64,000 bases of DNA from an uncultured Coriobacteriaceae bacterium (GTDB lineage: Bacteria; Actinomycetota; Coriobacteriia; Coriobacteriales; Atopobiaceae): contig CADBDT010000011.1 of assembly GCA_902793465.1 (NCBI GenBank), positions 1 through 64,000 of the forward strand. Direction: 5' to 3'. Of this stretch, positions 7,224 through 15,590 are shown in pieces. Position numbers and translations under genes: made by a program. The notes under the pieces were generated by a model that had not been told where the DNA came from, did no database searches, and saw only the letters and a list, made by a program, of their open reading frames with translations. The number at the start of each line of letters is the position of its first letter. The first letter of the stretch is position 1.

Positions 7224-9101
7224 ATGCGGCGCAACGTACGGATTGGCCTGCTTTGCACGGTTGTTGCGGTGGCCTTGATTGCCACCGTTGCCTCTCTTTC
7301 GCTTGCGGGCTGCGCCGGATCGTCGGGCGGCGGCACCTGGACGGTGGCTCTGTACCTGTGCGGATCCAACCTGGAGTCAAAGCAGGGGTGGGCAACAAAG
7401 ACGCTGGAAGAAATAGCCGGAACCAAAATGCCGTCCAACGTACGGGTGGTCGCGCAGGCAGGCGGCGCAAAAAGGTGGAAGAACGACTCCGTTACGGCCT
7501 CGGGCACGCGCCTGGAGGTTAAGGACGGCGAGCTCGTAGAGGTCGGGCAGGCGGGCGAGGATTCCATGGGCAATGCCTCGACGCTTGCGGACTTCCTCAA
7601 GTTCGTGGAGCAGGAGTATGCCGCCGACCACACGGCGGTGGTGCTGTGGGACCACGGCGGCGGTCCCCTTAAGGGCGCCTGCTTTGACGAGGAGAACAGC
7701 CTCGAGGCGCTTACGTTGCCGGAGCTGGACGAGGCCTTTTCGCAGGGCGTTGGGGCGCGCGGGGGCAAGCCGTACGACATGGTGGGCTTTGACGCCTGTT
7801 TGATGGGGTCGCTGGAAACGGCCGCCATGCTGCAAGACGACGCCTCGTGGCTCGTTGCGTCGGAGGAGCTTGAGGCCGGGGCCGGCTGGAGCTACGTTGA
7901 GCTGCTGGAGACGCTTGGCAAGGGGGCCGACGCGCGTGAGGCCGGCGTTGCCCTCTGCGACGGCTACCAGGCAAAGAGCGCCAAGCGCAATAAGGACGCA
8001 ACGGCAACGCTGGCGGTTGTCGACCTCTCAAAGATCAAGGCGGTGGAGGACGCGTTCAACGTGCTCCTTGACGCCTTGCGCGCCGAAGATGACGGGACGC
8101 GAGTGCTGCGTCGGGTTGCCTACGGCGTGCGGGCTGCGGAGTCGTTTGGTGGCGCCTCCAAGGAAGAGGGGCACACCAATCTTACCGACCTTGTTGGGAT
8201 TCTGGAGGGAATGCTCCCACCACCCTCGTACGAGCAGCGGCAAGAGGCCTTTAAGGCTGCAGTGCAAGATGCTATTGCCTATTCCGTGTGCGGAACGGCG
8301 ACATCGGGCGCGCACGGCCTGTCGTTGTGGTACCCGATCTCGTCGTCGGCGGACGAGGTCGCAGATTACGTTGGCTTGTCTCCGCTCAAGGAGTACGGCA
8401 AGGCGCTCTCGAAGAACTTCTCCGAGAACCCCGTGCCCATAAAGTTTTTGAACGAGGTAAAGGTAAACGACAAGGGAGGCGTTACGATGACGGTGGACCC
8501 CACCTGCGCCGACGCGTTCTTTGACCTCTACGTGGAAAACCGCCGCACCGACGGAACGTATTACGACACCAACGTGGACTTTACGGACGACTGGGACAAC
8601 CTCTCGTTTACCTATACGCCCGCGGACGCGGTGGCCATAACGCTTGATGGCATGGTGCTCGACGCCAACGTGGTTGGCTACGGCATAGGGTACGAAACGT
8701 TTTCGTCTCCCGTGGAAGTAGACGGCAAAAAGACGAACCTGCGCACGACCTGGGTCGTTAACAAAGAGGAGAAAGATGGTGGCCACTACGAGCTGCTGGG
8801 CACGTGGGACGGCATTAACGACCTCAATGGCCTTGCGGATCGTTCCATGGCTGACCTCGAGCCGGGAAGCAAGGTAACGGCGGTGTCGCTCGAGGGCGGG
8901 GACGAGCGTGGAAGCATTACCGTGGGCAACCAGCCCAAGGTGGGCGAGGTGCCGTTTGCCCCCGGGACCTACGAGTTCCGCTTTATTGGGATCGACCTTA
9001 TGGGCAAGGAGTATCCGTCGCAGACAGTTGCCTACGAGGTGGCGGCAGACGGTACAACAAAAAATATTTCTGTGGATGGCAAGCCATATGTGGGACAGTA
9101 G
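7224..9101 (+). CDS. Clostripain-family (C11) cysteine protease lipoprotein
   Basis: A 625-residue exported protein. The ATG at 7224 follows GAGGAAGGTGAG. The N-terminus is a lipoprotein signal with lipobox LAGC, so the protein should be tethered to the outer face of the membrane. The C11 fold follows: VALYLCGSNLE near residue 35, catalytic His144 in VVLWDHGGGP and catalytic Cys192 in GFDACLMGS. Clostripain relatives cleave after basic residues. The C-terminal third (about 420-620) is an uncharacterised beta-rich region. It is divergent from the kinase gene, which suggests regulation by the two-component system, and is followed 62 bases later by a small peptide gene, which could be a substrate (inference). 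Confidence 0.87.
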   Translation: MRRNVRIGLLCTVVAVALIATVASLSLAGCAGSSGGGTWTVALYLCGSNLESKQGWATKTLEEIAGTKMPSNVRVVAQAGGAKRWKNDSVTASGTRLEVKDGELVEVGQAGEDSMGNASTLADFLKFVEQEYAADHTAVVLWDHGGGPLKGACFDEENSLEALTLPELDEAFSQGVGARGGKPYDMVGFDACLMGSLETAAMLQDDASWLVASEELEAGAGWSYVELLETLGKGADAREAGVALCDGYQAKSAKRNKDATATLAVVDLSKIKAVEDAFNVLLDALRAEDDGTRVLRRVAYGVRAAESFGGASKEEGHTNLTDLVGILEGMLPPPSYEQRQEAFKAAVQDAIAYSVCGTATSGAHGLSLWYPISSSADEVADYVGLSPLKEYGKALSKNFSENPVPIKFLNEVKVNDKGGVTMTVDPTCADAFFDLYVENRRTDGTYYDTNVDFTDDWDNLSFTYTPADAVAITLDGMVLDANVVGYGIGYETFSSPVEVDGKKTNLRTTWVVNKEEKDGGHYELLGTWDGINDLNGLADRSMADLEPGSKVTAVSLEGGDERGSITVGNQPKVGEVPFAPGTYEFRFIGIDLMGKEYPSQTVAYEVAADGTTKNISVDGKPYVGQ

Positions 9102-9163
9102 CGATTCTGGAGCGTAGTATACCGTAGCGAACGCTAACGACGTTAAAGCGAAAGGAGCTACGT

Positions 9164-9313
9164 ATGGACAACAAAGAGCGTAACGAGGCCGTAGAGGCCG
9201 CTAAGAACGAGGCCAGCGAGGCCAATCTGGATGCACCGCGCGAGGTTCCCAACGAGGTAATGGAGTACATTGCGGGAGGCCGTCCAGAAATCCACAAGCC
9301 ACCAATGGACTAA
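9164..9313 (+). CDS. 49-residue leader-like peptide with IAGG segment
   Basis: A short ORF with an excellent AAAGGAGC site a few bases before the ATG. The sequence is highly charged and helical (DNKERNEAVEAAKNEASEAN), then VPNEVMEYIAGG and a short tail RPEIHKPPMD. A helical acidic stretch ending in a hydrophobic residue plus GG resembles double-glycine leaders of exported peptides, but the 10-residue tail has no Cys, Ser or Thr to modify. It lies directly after the clostripain gene and may be co-transcribed. It could be a RiPP-like precursor, a protease substrate or a signalling peptide; I do not recognise a family. Confidence 0.55.
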   Translation: MDNKERNEAVEAAKNEASEANLDAPREVPNEVMEYIAGGRPEIHKPPMD

Positions 9314-9357
9314 GGGACTGTCCCCTATTTGTGGTCATGAGTACGTCCCGGGGTGTA

Positions 9358-9423
9358 ACCTATCAAGGGGGAGTACCCCTCTTGATTGGTACCTACCAAG
9401 AGGGATACTCCCCCTTGATAGGT
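9358..9423. repeat. REP-like double hairpin, copy 1
   Basis: A near-perfect 66-base palindrome made of two arms with the CTATCAAGGGGGAGTACCCC motif and its complement. Related copies lie at 16830, 45769 and 58930, with a half-size version at 53211. It lies after the peptide gene and in the tail of the decayed toxin locus. Confidence 0.8.
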
Positions 9424-9429
9424 TAACCG

Positions 9430-9693
9430 TTCTCGGCTATAGCATGTCCGCCAAAACCTGGCCGAAGTCGAACTCGAAACCGGGGAAAACGGCAGACGGC
9501 ACGGGCGTGGAAAACGCATAGATCTGCACAACGGCCTCTGAGTCAAACACGTTGGGACAATGGGCCGGAGGTTTTGTCCGCGCCGCCGGGGGTTGCCGAG
9601 GAGCCTGGCCTCGACCCGCTCGTAGGTGGTGTCGGGAAGCTCCGTTAGCTGCTCGGCGAACTGGCGCGCGTAGCGCACGTCCCAGACGCTCAC
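9430..9693 (-). pseudogene. Disrupted RelE/ParE-like toxin
   Basis: A GTG start at 9693 overlaps the antitoxin's TGA, the usual antitoxin-toxin arrangement. The first 35 codons (VWDVRYARQFAEQLTELPDT) resemble the first helices of a RelE/ParE toxin. After residue 35 the frame runs into a repeat-like sequence (9550-9605, similar to 10100-10140) and the rest is Arg/Ser/Cys-rich nonsense. The toxin core and catalytic C-terminus are missing, so I consider it broken by element insertion or recombination. Confidence 0.55.
9437..9553 (-). pseudogene. C-terminal remnant of another protein (Uma2-like?)
   Basis: In a different frame from the toxin, about 38 codons (NVFDSEAVVQIYAF ... FDFGQVLADML, then stop) read like a natural protein C-terminus. 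The pattern YxFxxPVP...xxFGxV faintly resembles the end of Uma2-family nuclease-like proteins, but this is a weak guess. It has no start and seems to be joined to the toxin fragment by a rearrangement. Confidence 0.3.
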
Positions 9694-9980
9694 AGCGTCG
9701 CCCTTGTGGCGCGCATCGCGCGAGCCTCCTCGCGGGTCACAACATCGCCAGCCGAAATGTCGGCCAAGCCGCGTCTGATTCCATCGGCCACCGAAAGCTC
9801 GTAAGCCTGCGCTGCACGTTCGGCCGAGCTCACGGCAGAGAGGGAAAAGGGAATGGCCCGCTCCCGAACGACCGCCCGGGCAAAGATACCGATGGCGGTT
9901 GAGGGCGGCAGCCCTATCTCGCGGCAGACCTCGGTGAAGTCGCGCTTAAGGTCGTCCTCCATACTAATGGTCATGGCCAT
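9690..9980 (-). CDS. RelB/DinJ-type antitoxin
   Basis: A 96-residue protein. The ATG at 9980 is chosen because GGAG lies about ten bases before it; an in-frame ATG at 9992 lacks a site. The N-terminus MTISMEDDLKRDFTEVCREIGLPPSTAIGIFARAVV is the ribbon-helix-helix fold of RelB/DinJ antitoxins, which binds its own operator and neutralises the toxin. The toxin gene overlapping its 3' end is truncated, so this may be an orphan antitoxin. Confidence 0.75.
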   Translation of the reverse strand: MAMTISMEDDLKRDFTEVCREIGLPPSTAIGIFARAVVRERAIPFSLSAVSSAERAAQAYELSVADGIRRGLADISAGDVVTREEARAMRATRATL

Positions 9981-10313
9981 TGTATGCTCCATTCATAAGT
10001 ATGTAATATGTATTCTATACGTAGTATACCTTTATTTTGGACTTTAATAAACATGCGTTTTTGTTGACCTTTGGCATTGCCGACCTGGGAGGAACATTGG
10101 GGACGGGGCACTTGTCCGCGCCGCCAGGGCTGCCAAGGGACTGGGCCTGGCCTGCCGCCGGCTAAGGGGGGGGCGTGGAACGCAAAACACGTCCCCTGTT
10201 CCATGCATTGGTTGACGTGGCAAAATGCGCCATACATAATTACCAAAAGGGTTATTACGTACGAGTGACACGCGCTGCAGACGCAGTCGACAGCCCAGAA
10301 AGGATTGGTGTTT
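9981..10313. other. Intergenic stretch with repeat-like sequence
   Basis: No gene seen. It holds an AT-rich stretch at 9993-10060, likely the antitoxin promoter, and two repeat-like sequences: GGGGACGGGGCACTTGTCCG (10095-10115) and a GGAACGCAAAACACGTCCCC motif (10178-10197). Related motifs recur at about 22150, 34755 and 51760. Confidence 0.45.
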
Positions 10314-10577
10314 ATGCGCTACGACGAGCTTTCGCCCGAGATGCAGGAAAAGATTAAGAAGTGCCAGACGCCCGAAGAGGTCCTGTTGCTTGCCAAGGAG
10401 GCGGGCCACGAGCTAACCGACGAGGAGCTCGAGCAGGTTGCCAACGGCGGCGGAGTCTGGAATAACGGATCGAACGGCCATTGCCCCAGTTGCGGGTCAA
10501 CCAGCTACCACACCACGCACACGGGCACGGTCAACCAGCAAAACGTCTGCAACAAATGCGGGTGCATCTGGGGCTAA
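10314..10577 (+). CDS. Nif11-leader peptide with zinc-ribbon-like core
   Basis: An 87-residue protein with ATG at 10314. Residues 1-44 fit the Nif11-like leader of exported or modified peptides: SPEMQEKIKKCQTPEEVLLLAKEAG, then LTDEELEQVANGG, ending at a double-glycine cleavage site. The putative core of about 40 residues is Asn/Gly/Thr-rich with CPSCGS, a 20-residue spacing, then CNKCGC. The CPxCGS...CxxCG pattern resembles a zinc ribbon, unusual for a Nif11 core. No modification enzyme is adjacent; the only matching exporter in the window is the NHLM-type system 30 kb away. It may be a RiPP precursor or a small zinc-binding exported peptide. Confidence 0.7.
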   Translation: MRYDELSPEMQEKIKKCQTPEEVLLLAKEAGHELTDEELEQVANGGGVWNNGSNGHCPSCGSTSYHTTHTGTVNQQNVCNKCGCIWG

Positions 10578-10783
10578 TCCGCTTTGTCTCACTCCGCCAA
10601 CGTATGCGCCACGTAATCCTTGAGCAGCAGCAGGCCCGCGCCGACCACTCCCCTGTTCCAGCTCAACTTCGTAGCACTGGATTACCTAGACCATGGCCAA
10701 ATAGTCCGCAAGAGAAGGCACGTCAAAAGCAGACCCAGCCCTTCCTAGGTGCCTTGATTACCCCGGCGTCGAGGAGACGCCTC

Positions 10784-10927
10784 CTATACTGCTGGCAACA
10801 CAACGGCTCGCTCCTTGCTCCCGGGACGCGCGTCTAGGCCGATGAGTATCAACGTGAGCTCATGATCTCTGCCCACGAGCCTCGAGGGGCGATTGCCAAA
10901 TGCAGGTGTGAACTCGTAACCGCTCAT
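10784..10927 (-). pseudogene. N-terminal fragment of an AAA ATPase gene
   Basis: An ATG at 10927 with AAAGGACC upstream starts 47 codons (MSGYEFTPAFGNRPSRLVGR, then DARPGSKERA), followed by a TAG at 10784-10786. The opening fits ATPases of the type FTPxFGNRPxxLVGR...GKT, but the frame stops just before the P-loop. A second unrelated frame (GAGLLLLKDYVAHTLAE, then stop) follows near 10585-10650, so this is a gene remnant. Confidence 0.55.
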
Positions 10928-11357
10928 GGAGGTCCTTTCTAGTTTTTCTATTGTTTTCTATTGGCTCTATTCTGGCAAGAAGCTTGGCGTCGGCGACGTG
11001 CGCGCATTGCTTGGAGCCAACAGCTATGCGGATTGCGATTTCGGTCGGATCCCTCTCACATATATTTCTTAATCTGTACACTAAACGTCCACTAGAAACG
11101 GCTCTGCGTCTCACAAAACGCAGAGGAGAGCAAACCTCCCAAATAATCGCAGGTAAACGGCTTGTCGAGAAATCCGCTGCGTTCCGCAGCCTGCAAACCG
11201 TACGTTTTGCAGGCCGCGGAATGCAGCGACTCCCGGCGGGACAAAGTGGACCTATCAGGACGGCACTCCTCCTGCAATAACCCAACATTAGACACTCCCC
11301 GCACATGTGGCTTATAATCAATTTGGATACACGCAGCTTAAACGAGGAGAGAATCCC
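10928..11357. other. Intergenic region with a hairpin element
   Basis: No gene seen. A small hairpin (CTCTGCGT / ACGCAGAG) lies at about 11100-11126 and a longer repeat element at 11147-11250. The subtilase Shine-Dalgarno sequence is at the right end. Confidence 0.5.
11147..11250. repeat. Hairpin element with CAAACCGTAC core, copy 1
   Basis: Contains GCTTGTCGAGAAATCCGCTG, then arms pairing around GCAAACCGTACGTTTTGC, then GAATGCAGC. An alignable copy lies at 15356-15445 and a partial one at 15280-15335. Confidence 0.6.
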
Positions 11358-14300
11358 ATGAAACCACGTCGCATGCCATCTAGCTGGCTTATCGTCTCGT
11401 TTGTCGTTGCGCTAATGTGCCTCGCGTTTCTCCCGTCGGTCGCTCGTGCGGACGAAATCGACGACATGCTGGCCGCCGGCAACTACGCCGAGGGCGAGGT
11501 CGTCGCGGCGTTCTTCTCGCGAGACGGCCAGCTCGTAACACAGTCGGAAGCTCCTTACGTGGTCACGCCGCTCATGAAGGTGGGCACGTCGGCAACCGAG
11601 CCCAGCGACGGCACGCTAAAGGTGCAATCCGAGAAAGGCCTAACGCTCTCGTCCGTTACCTCCCCCTCTCTTACGACCGAGGAGCTCCTGCGCGTGCTGT
11701 CCGAAGACGCAAACGTCGCGTTCGTCGAGCCCAACTACATCTTCTCTATCGAGGACTCGGATCCGGGCAGCGCTACGACAAGCGGCAGCGTGTCGCCACA
11801 GGCAGACATCGCCGATGTCGCCACCCTAAAGCCCGACCTGAAGCCGATGCAGTGGTCCAACTGGACGAACGACCATACGCTGCGCACGAATGCGTATACG
11901 GCCAACCCGTCCGTAAATGTGCCCAACTTCGGGTCGACCGAGCGCGGCGCGAACATGAGCAAGCCAATCGTGGTGGCACTTATCGACACGGCCGTCGACA
12001 AGCGCCACCCCGACCTGAAAGACGTCTTGTACCACTTCTCCCCCCAACAGCAGGATGCGCTTGGCTGCTACGAGACGGGCTACAAGGCGGGAAACAGGGG
12101 AGCCAAGGGAGACTACTACGATCCCGAATCCTTGGCGATGGGACACGGCACGCACACGGCGGGCATCATAGGGGCGGAGTGGAACGACTTCGGCACCAGC
12201 GGAGTCGCGTCAAACGTGCGCATCGTGTCGATCGACTTCGTGGGCGAGGACGGGTACATACCCATAACCGACGCCATCTGCGCCTTGGGCTTCGTCGACA
12301 GGTTCAACGCGCAGGCGCCCGAGGACGAACGCATTCGGATTACCAGCAACTCGTGGGGCCTCGCGCAGGCAAGTCGCGCCATCGATGCGGCCGTTCGCAA
12401 GCTGGGAGAAACGTGGGACATTGTCAGCGTCTTCTCCGCAGGCAACGACGGCAGGAACAACGACCACTACGAGCGGGCCAACTCGTACGTTGAGGACAAC
12501 CCCTATGCCGTTATCGTCGCAAACTCGAACGGAGCCGAAACCCTACACGACAGCAGCGAGTACGGCACAGCCAGCGTAGACCTGGCGGCACCCGGAACAA
12601 TCATCCTGTCTACGGACACGCGCTCGGGGTACCTTCCCGATGTGACCCGCACGATCGACCCTCTCTACGTGGGATTCGACGGAGGCTCCGAGCCCACAGT
12701 GACCGTCTCCCAGCTCTGCGAGGCCGGCACCAGCATCAGTGGCGACAACACCGTCGTGAAGTCAGACGTGGGGACACAGGCATACGACGCCCATGCCAAC
12801 GGAACGGGCAGCCTCAAGATTGACATCGACCAGCAGTATGCCGTTGGCGAGACCTTGAAGAACAACTTCTACGACCTGAAGTTCGACATCAACCTCGAGG
12901 GTACGGACATCGCCGGCAAGCTGGAGGGGCTCTCTGGCCTTCACCTCGGGTTTATGTTTGCAGGCAGCACCAATTCGGCCAACGCGATGGTCTGGTCGCT
13001 CACCACGAACCTCGCGAACATCGAGTTCAACCCTGGCACAAGTCCGACGGGACCCGCCGACTGGCTCGACTTCGACAAGGTGATTACCGAGCCGGGGGCA
13101 AACGACAAAGTGATCGAAGGAATGGATACCCCGACGGGAGCGGCCCTGCATCCCGCCAACGACCACCTTGTTATCAAACTTCGTGTTGCGCTTCCCAAGG
13201 ACAGCACCACGTTCTACATCGACTCACTAGGTCTGGGAACACAGCTCGCGCCGTACGGCTTCCGGGCGGGCACGTCCATGGCAGCTCCTGTCGTGTCGGG
13301 AGCCGGAGCCGTGCTCGCCTCGGAGGGACATGGGGGTACCGAACTCGCGTCGCTGATGCGCTCGAAGGTGCGCGTCCCCAATCCTGCACTTGCGGTGAAG
13401 ACCGGCGGCATCTTCGACTTCCTGGCCGACGGCTCGACCGAACCCGCAGACCCGCACGCCCTTGGCCCCGACATCACCGGCGTAAAAGTCGACGGCACGA
13501 CCGTGACCATAACGGGTGCCAACTTTGGCGCGAAGCCAGGGTCCGTGAAACTTGCCCGCTACGTGGTGGGCGCCGAGGACCAGCCAGTTGCCGCGACGGT
13601 TGCGTCGTGGTCGGACAACAAGGTGGCGCTCTCGCTTGGCACCCCGTTCGAGGGGATCCTGCGCGCTGTGCTTACCAACACGGCCGGCAAGTGGGACACG
13701 CAGTATCACTATGTGAGCAAGGGAGCGAGCGTCTATGAGCAGGACCTGCCCTTCGACGCCTCCGTTGGCAACGCCTTCGTCTACGGCGACGGCATGGGCG
13801 ACCTGGAGACCAGAGGACCGCTCGTGGGCCTAGGCTGCAAGCTGTACCATCTGCCCGCCTGCGCGGGTGCCGACGAGCTTTATCCGGGCTACAACAGGAT
13901 GTTCTGCTTCGACCTCAAGAAGCAGACGTGGTCGGAGCTTCCCGCGTTGCCCGAGTGGCTAAGCGATACTTCTGCGGTCATGCACGACGGAAAGATCGTC
14001 GTTGAGGGCGCCAGCATGTACACGCTGGAGAACGGCGAGCACGCGACAAAGTTCCCTGCGGGCCAGTCCGCCGAGGAGCGCGTGTACGTGTACGACCCTG
14101 CGGCCGGCTCGTGGACAAAGGCGTCCGCGGACGGGATGCACCTGGGCCAGACCATCGTTAACGACGACGGTAAGCTCAAGCTGGCGGGAGGCTCCATGCC
14201 CGACCCGGAGCATCCCGAGCTGCCGGGAAAGACGGTACCGGCGCCGGTGACGAGCTACGACCTCTCGTCGGGCGCGGGTGACGAGCTGTGCGCCCTGCCC

Positions 14301-15062
14301 TTTGCGCTGCCCAATCCTCAGGTGGCTGCGCACGACGGCACGCTGCTACTCTACAGCGACGGCACGAGCACCAAGGGCCTTGCCCCTACGGCCATACGCG
14401 TACAAGACGGGCAGGCGACCGAGCTCGAGGGGGCACTGCCGGCATTCGTGGCCGACTCGGAGAAGCTCACCTACATCATATTTACCGAGAAGATGAACCT
14501 ACCCCTGCACGGCGTGCTCGCACCCACAAGCGACGGCTTCGTGCTCGTGGGTCCGCCTGCGGCAGACGGGTCGTCGGACACCTATGTGCTGCGCGACGGT
14601 TCGGACAAGTTCGAGCCGTACGGCAAGCGCTCGTCCGAGGACTGCGTGTACTCTCAGGCGGCATGCACGTATCGCGGAAGGCTCTTCGCAATCGGGTCGG
14701 CCCTGCTCGAACCCAACAACCGGATCTTCCGCGCTACCGCCATGGAGGTGCCCGAGTACCCAGGCGACATACCGTGCGACCCCGATCCGGAGCCGACGCC
14801 GACGCCGGACCCCAAGCCCGAGCCAAAGCCAGACCCGCAGCCGACGCCGGACCCGCAACCCGACCCGACGCCAGACCCGCAGCCCAAGCCACAGCCGGCA
14901 TCAGCCTCCACTACAGCGCGTAGTGCAACCACAACGTCCACAGCCAAGACCCTCCCCCGCACCGGAGACCAGACGACTCCCCTGCTCGTCGTGCTTCTTG
15001 CGGGTTCTGCCACCGTAGCAGCGGGAATCGGGGCCCGCAAACGGGAACGTCGCCTTTCGTAA
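11358..15062 (+). CDS. Cell-wall-anchored subtilisin-like (S8) protease
   Basis: A 1234-residue exported serine protease. The ATG at 11358 follows ACGAGGAGAGA; residues 1-31 are a signal peptide ending ARA. A propeptide-like region (about 35-150) includes FVEPNYIF. The catalytic triad is Asp210 (LIDTAVDKRHPDL), His263 (GHGTHTAGI) and Ser640 (GTSMAAPVVSG), with SAGND as the oxyanion region. The roughly 375-residue gap before Ser suggests an inserted domain. After the protease comes an IPT/TIG-like segment and a Kelch-like region. The C-terminus is a long Pro-Asp/Pro-Glu wall-spanning repeat, then LPRTG, a hydrophobic segment and KRERR: a canonical sortase signal. No sortase gene is visible. 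The substrate is unknown. Confidence 0.92.
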   Translation: MKPRRMPSSWLIVSFVVALMCLAFLPSVARADEIDDMLAAGNYAEGEVVAAFFSRDGQLVTQSEAPYVVTPLMKVGTSATEPSDGTLKVQSEKGLTLSSVTSPSLTTEELLRVLSEDANVAFVEPNYIFSIEDSDPGSATTSGSVSPQADIADVATLKPDLKPMQWSNWTNDHTLRTNAYTANPSVNVPNFGSTERGANMSKPIVVALIDTAVDKRHPDLKDVLYHFSPQQQDALGCYETGYKAGNRGAKGDYYDPESLAMGHGTHTAGIIGAEWNDFGTSGVASNVRIVSIDFVGEDGYIPITDAICALGFVDRFNAQAPEDERIRITSNSWGLAQASRAIDAAVRKLGETWDIVSVFSAGNDGRNNDHYERANSYVEDNPYAVIVANSNGAETLHDSSEYGTASVDLAAPGTIILSTDTRSGYLPDVTRTIDPLYVGFDGGSEPTVTVSQLCEAGTSISGDNTVVKSDVGTQAYDAHANGTGSLKIDIDQQYAVGETLKNNFYDLKFDINLEGTDIAGKLEGLSGLHLGFMFAGSTNSANAMVWSLTTNLANIEFNPGTSPTGPADWLDFDKVITEPGANDKVIEGMDTPTGAALHPANDHLVIKLRVALPKDSTTFYIDSLGLGTQLAPYGFRAGTSMAAPVVSGAGAVLASEGHGGTELASLMRSKVRVPNPALAVKTGGIFDFLADGSTEPADPHALGPDITGVKVDGTTVTITGANFGAKPGSVKLARYVVGAEDQPVAATVASWSDNKVALSLGTPFEGILRAVLTNTAGKWDTQYHYVSKGASVYEQDLPFDASVGNAFVYGDGMGDLETRGPLVGLGCKLYHLPACAGADELYPGYNRMFCFDLKKQTWSELPALPEWLSDTSAVMHDGKIVVEGASMYTLENGEHATKFPAGQSAEERVYVYDPAAGSWTKASADGMHLGQTIVNDDGKLKLAGGSMPDPEHPELPGKTVPAPVTSYDLSSGAGDELCALPFALPNPQVAAHDGTLLLYSDGTSTKGLAPTAIRVQDGQATELEGALPAFVADSEKLTYIIFTEKMNLPLHGVLAPTSDGFVLVGPPAADGSSDTYVLRDGSDKFEPYGKRSSEDCVYSQAACTYRGRLFAIGSALLEPNNRIFRATAMEVPEYPGDIPCDPDPEPTPTPDPKPEPKPDPQPTPDPQPDPTPDPQPKPQPASASTTARSATTTSTAKTLPRTGDQTTPLLVVLLAGSATVAAGIGARKRERRLS

Positions 15063-15590
15063 CAAGGGCACCCCACTTTTCACAGGCACCTTGTCTCATA
15101 GCGCGGGCGTCGATAACGTCCGCGCGTGCTTTGTATACCCAGGAGACTGGAGTATGCTACCAAAGTAATATAGCAACTCGCTGCTAAGAGACTGTTGGAG
15201 AGGAGAAAACAGCTGTTGGGACAAAGGGGACGGAGACGTTTGTCCCGTTTTCGCGACGGACAAAGTGAGGATTATCCACGGAAGCTGCGTTCTGCGGGTC
15301 GCAAAATGTACATTTCGCGGTCCACGATATGTAGGGACGGGCCAACGTCTTGTATAACCGCAGATAGAGGGCTTGCTGAGAAAACCACTGCATTCTATGG
15401 CACACAAACCGTACATTCTGCGGGTCACAGAATGCAGCAGTCCCCAGAGACGAAGGGTGCGGGGAGATTGTCCCGCTTTGAGCGCGGCGCTGCCTGCCGT
15501 GACTGGGTCAGAAGTTGCTATAATCAACGTTCAAAGGCGTGCAAGGGTTCGCGTAGGCGGTGTGGTGCGTTGAGGCGCAAGGTTCATTCC
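15063..15590. repeat. Intergenic region with two CAAACCGTAC-family hairpins
   Basis: No convincing gene. It contains a GGGGACGGAGACGTTTGTCC motif at 15226-15245, a partial hairpin copy (about 15280-15335) and a full copy at 15356-15445 that aligns with 11147-11250. In-frame codons run through this stretch into the GGDEF gene but give a Cys/Arg-rich product typical of repeat DNA. Confidence 0.6.

Noticed and set aside
15195-15590. N-terminal extension of the GGDEF protein to 15195
   Set aside because: It would translate two hairpin repeats; the ATG at 15591 directly precedes the membrane segment.
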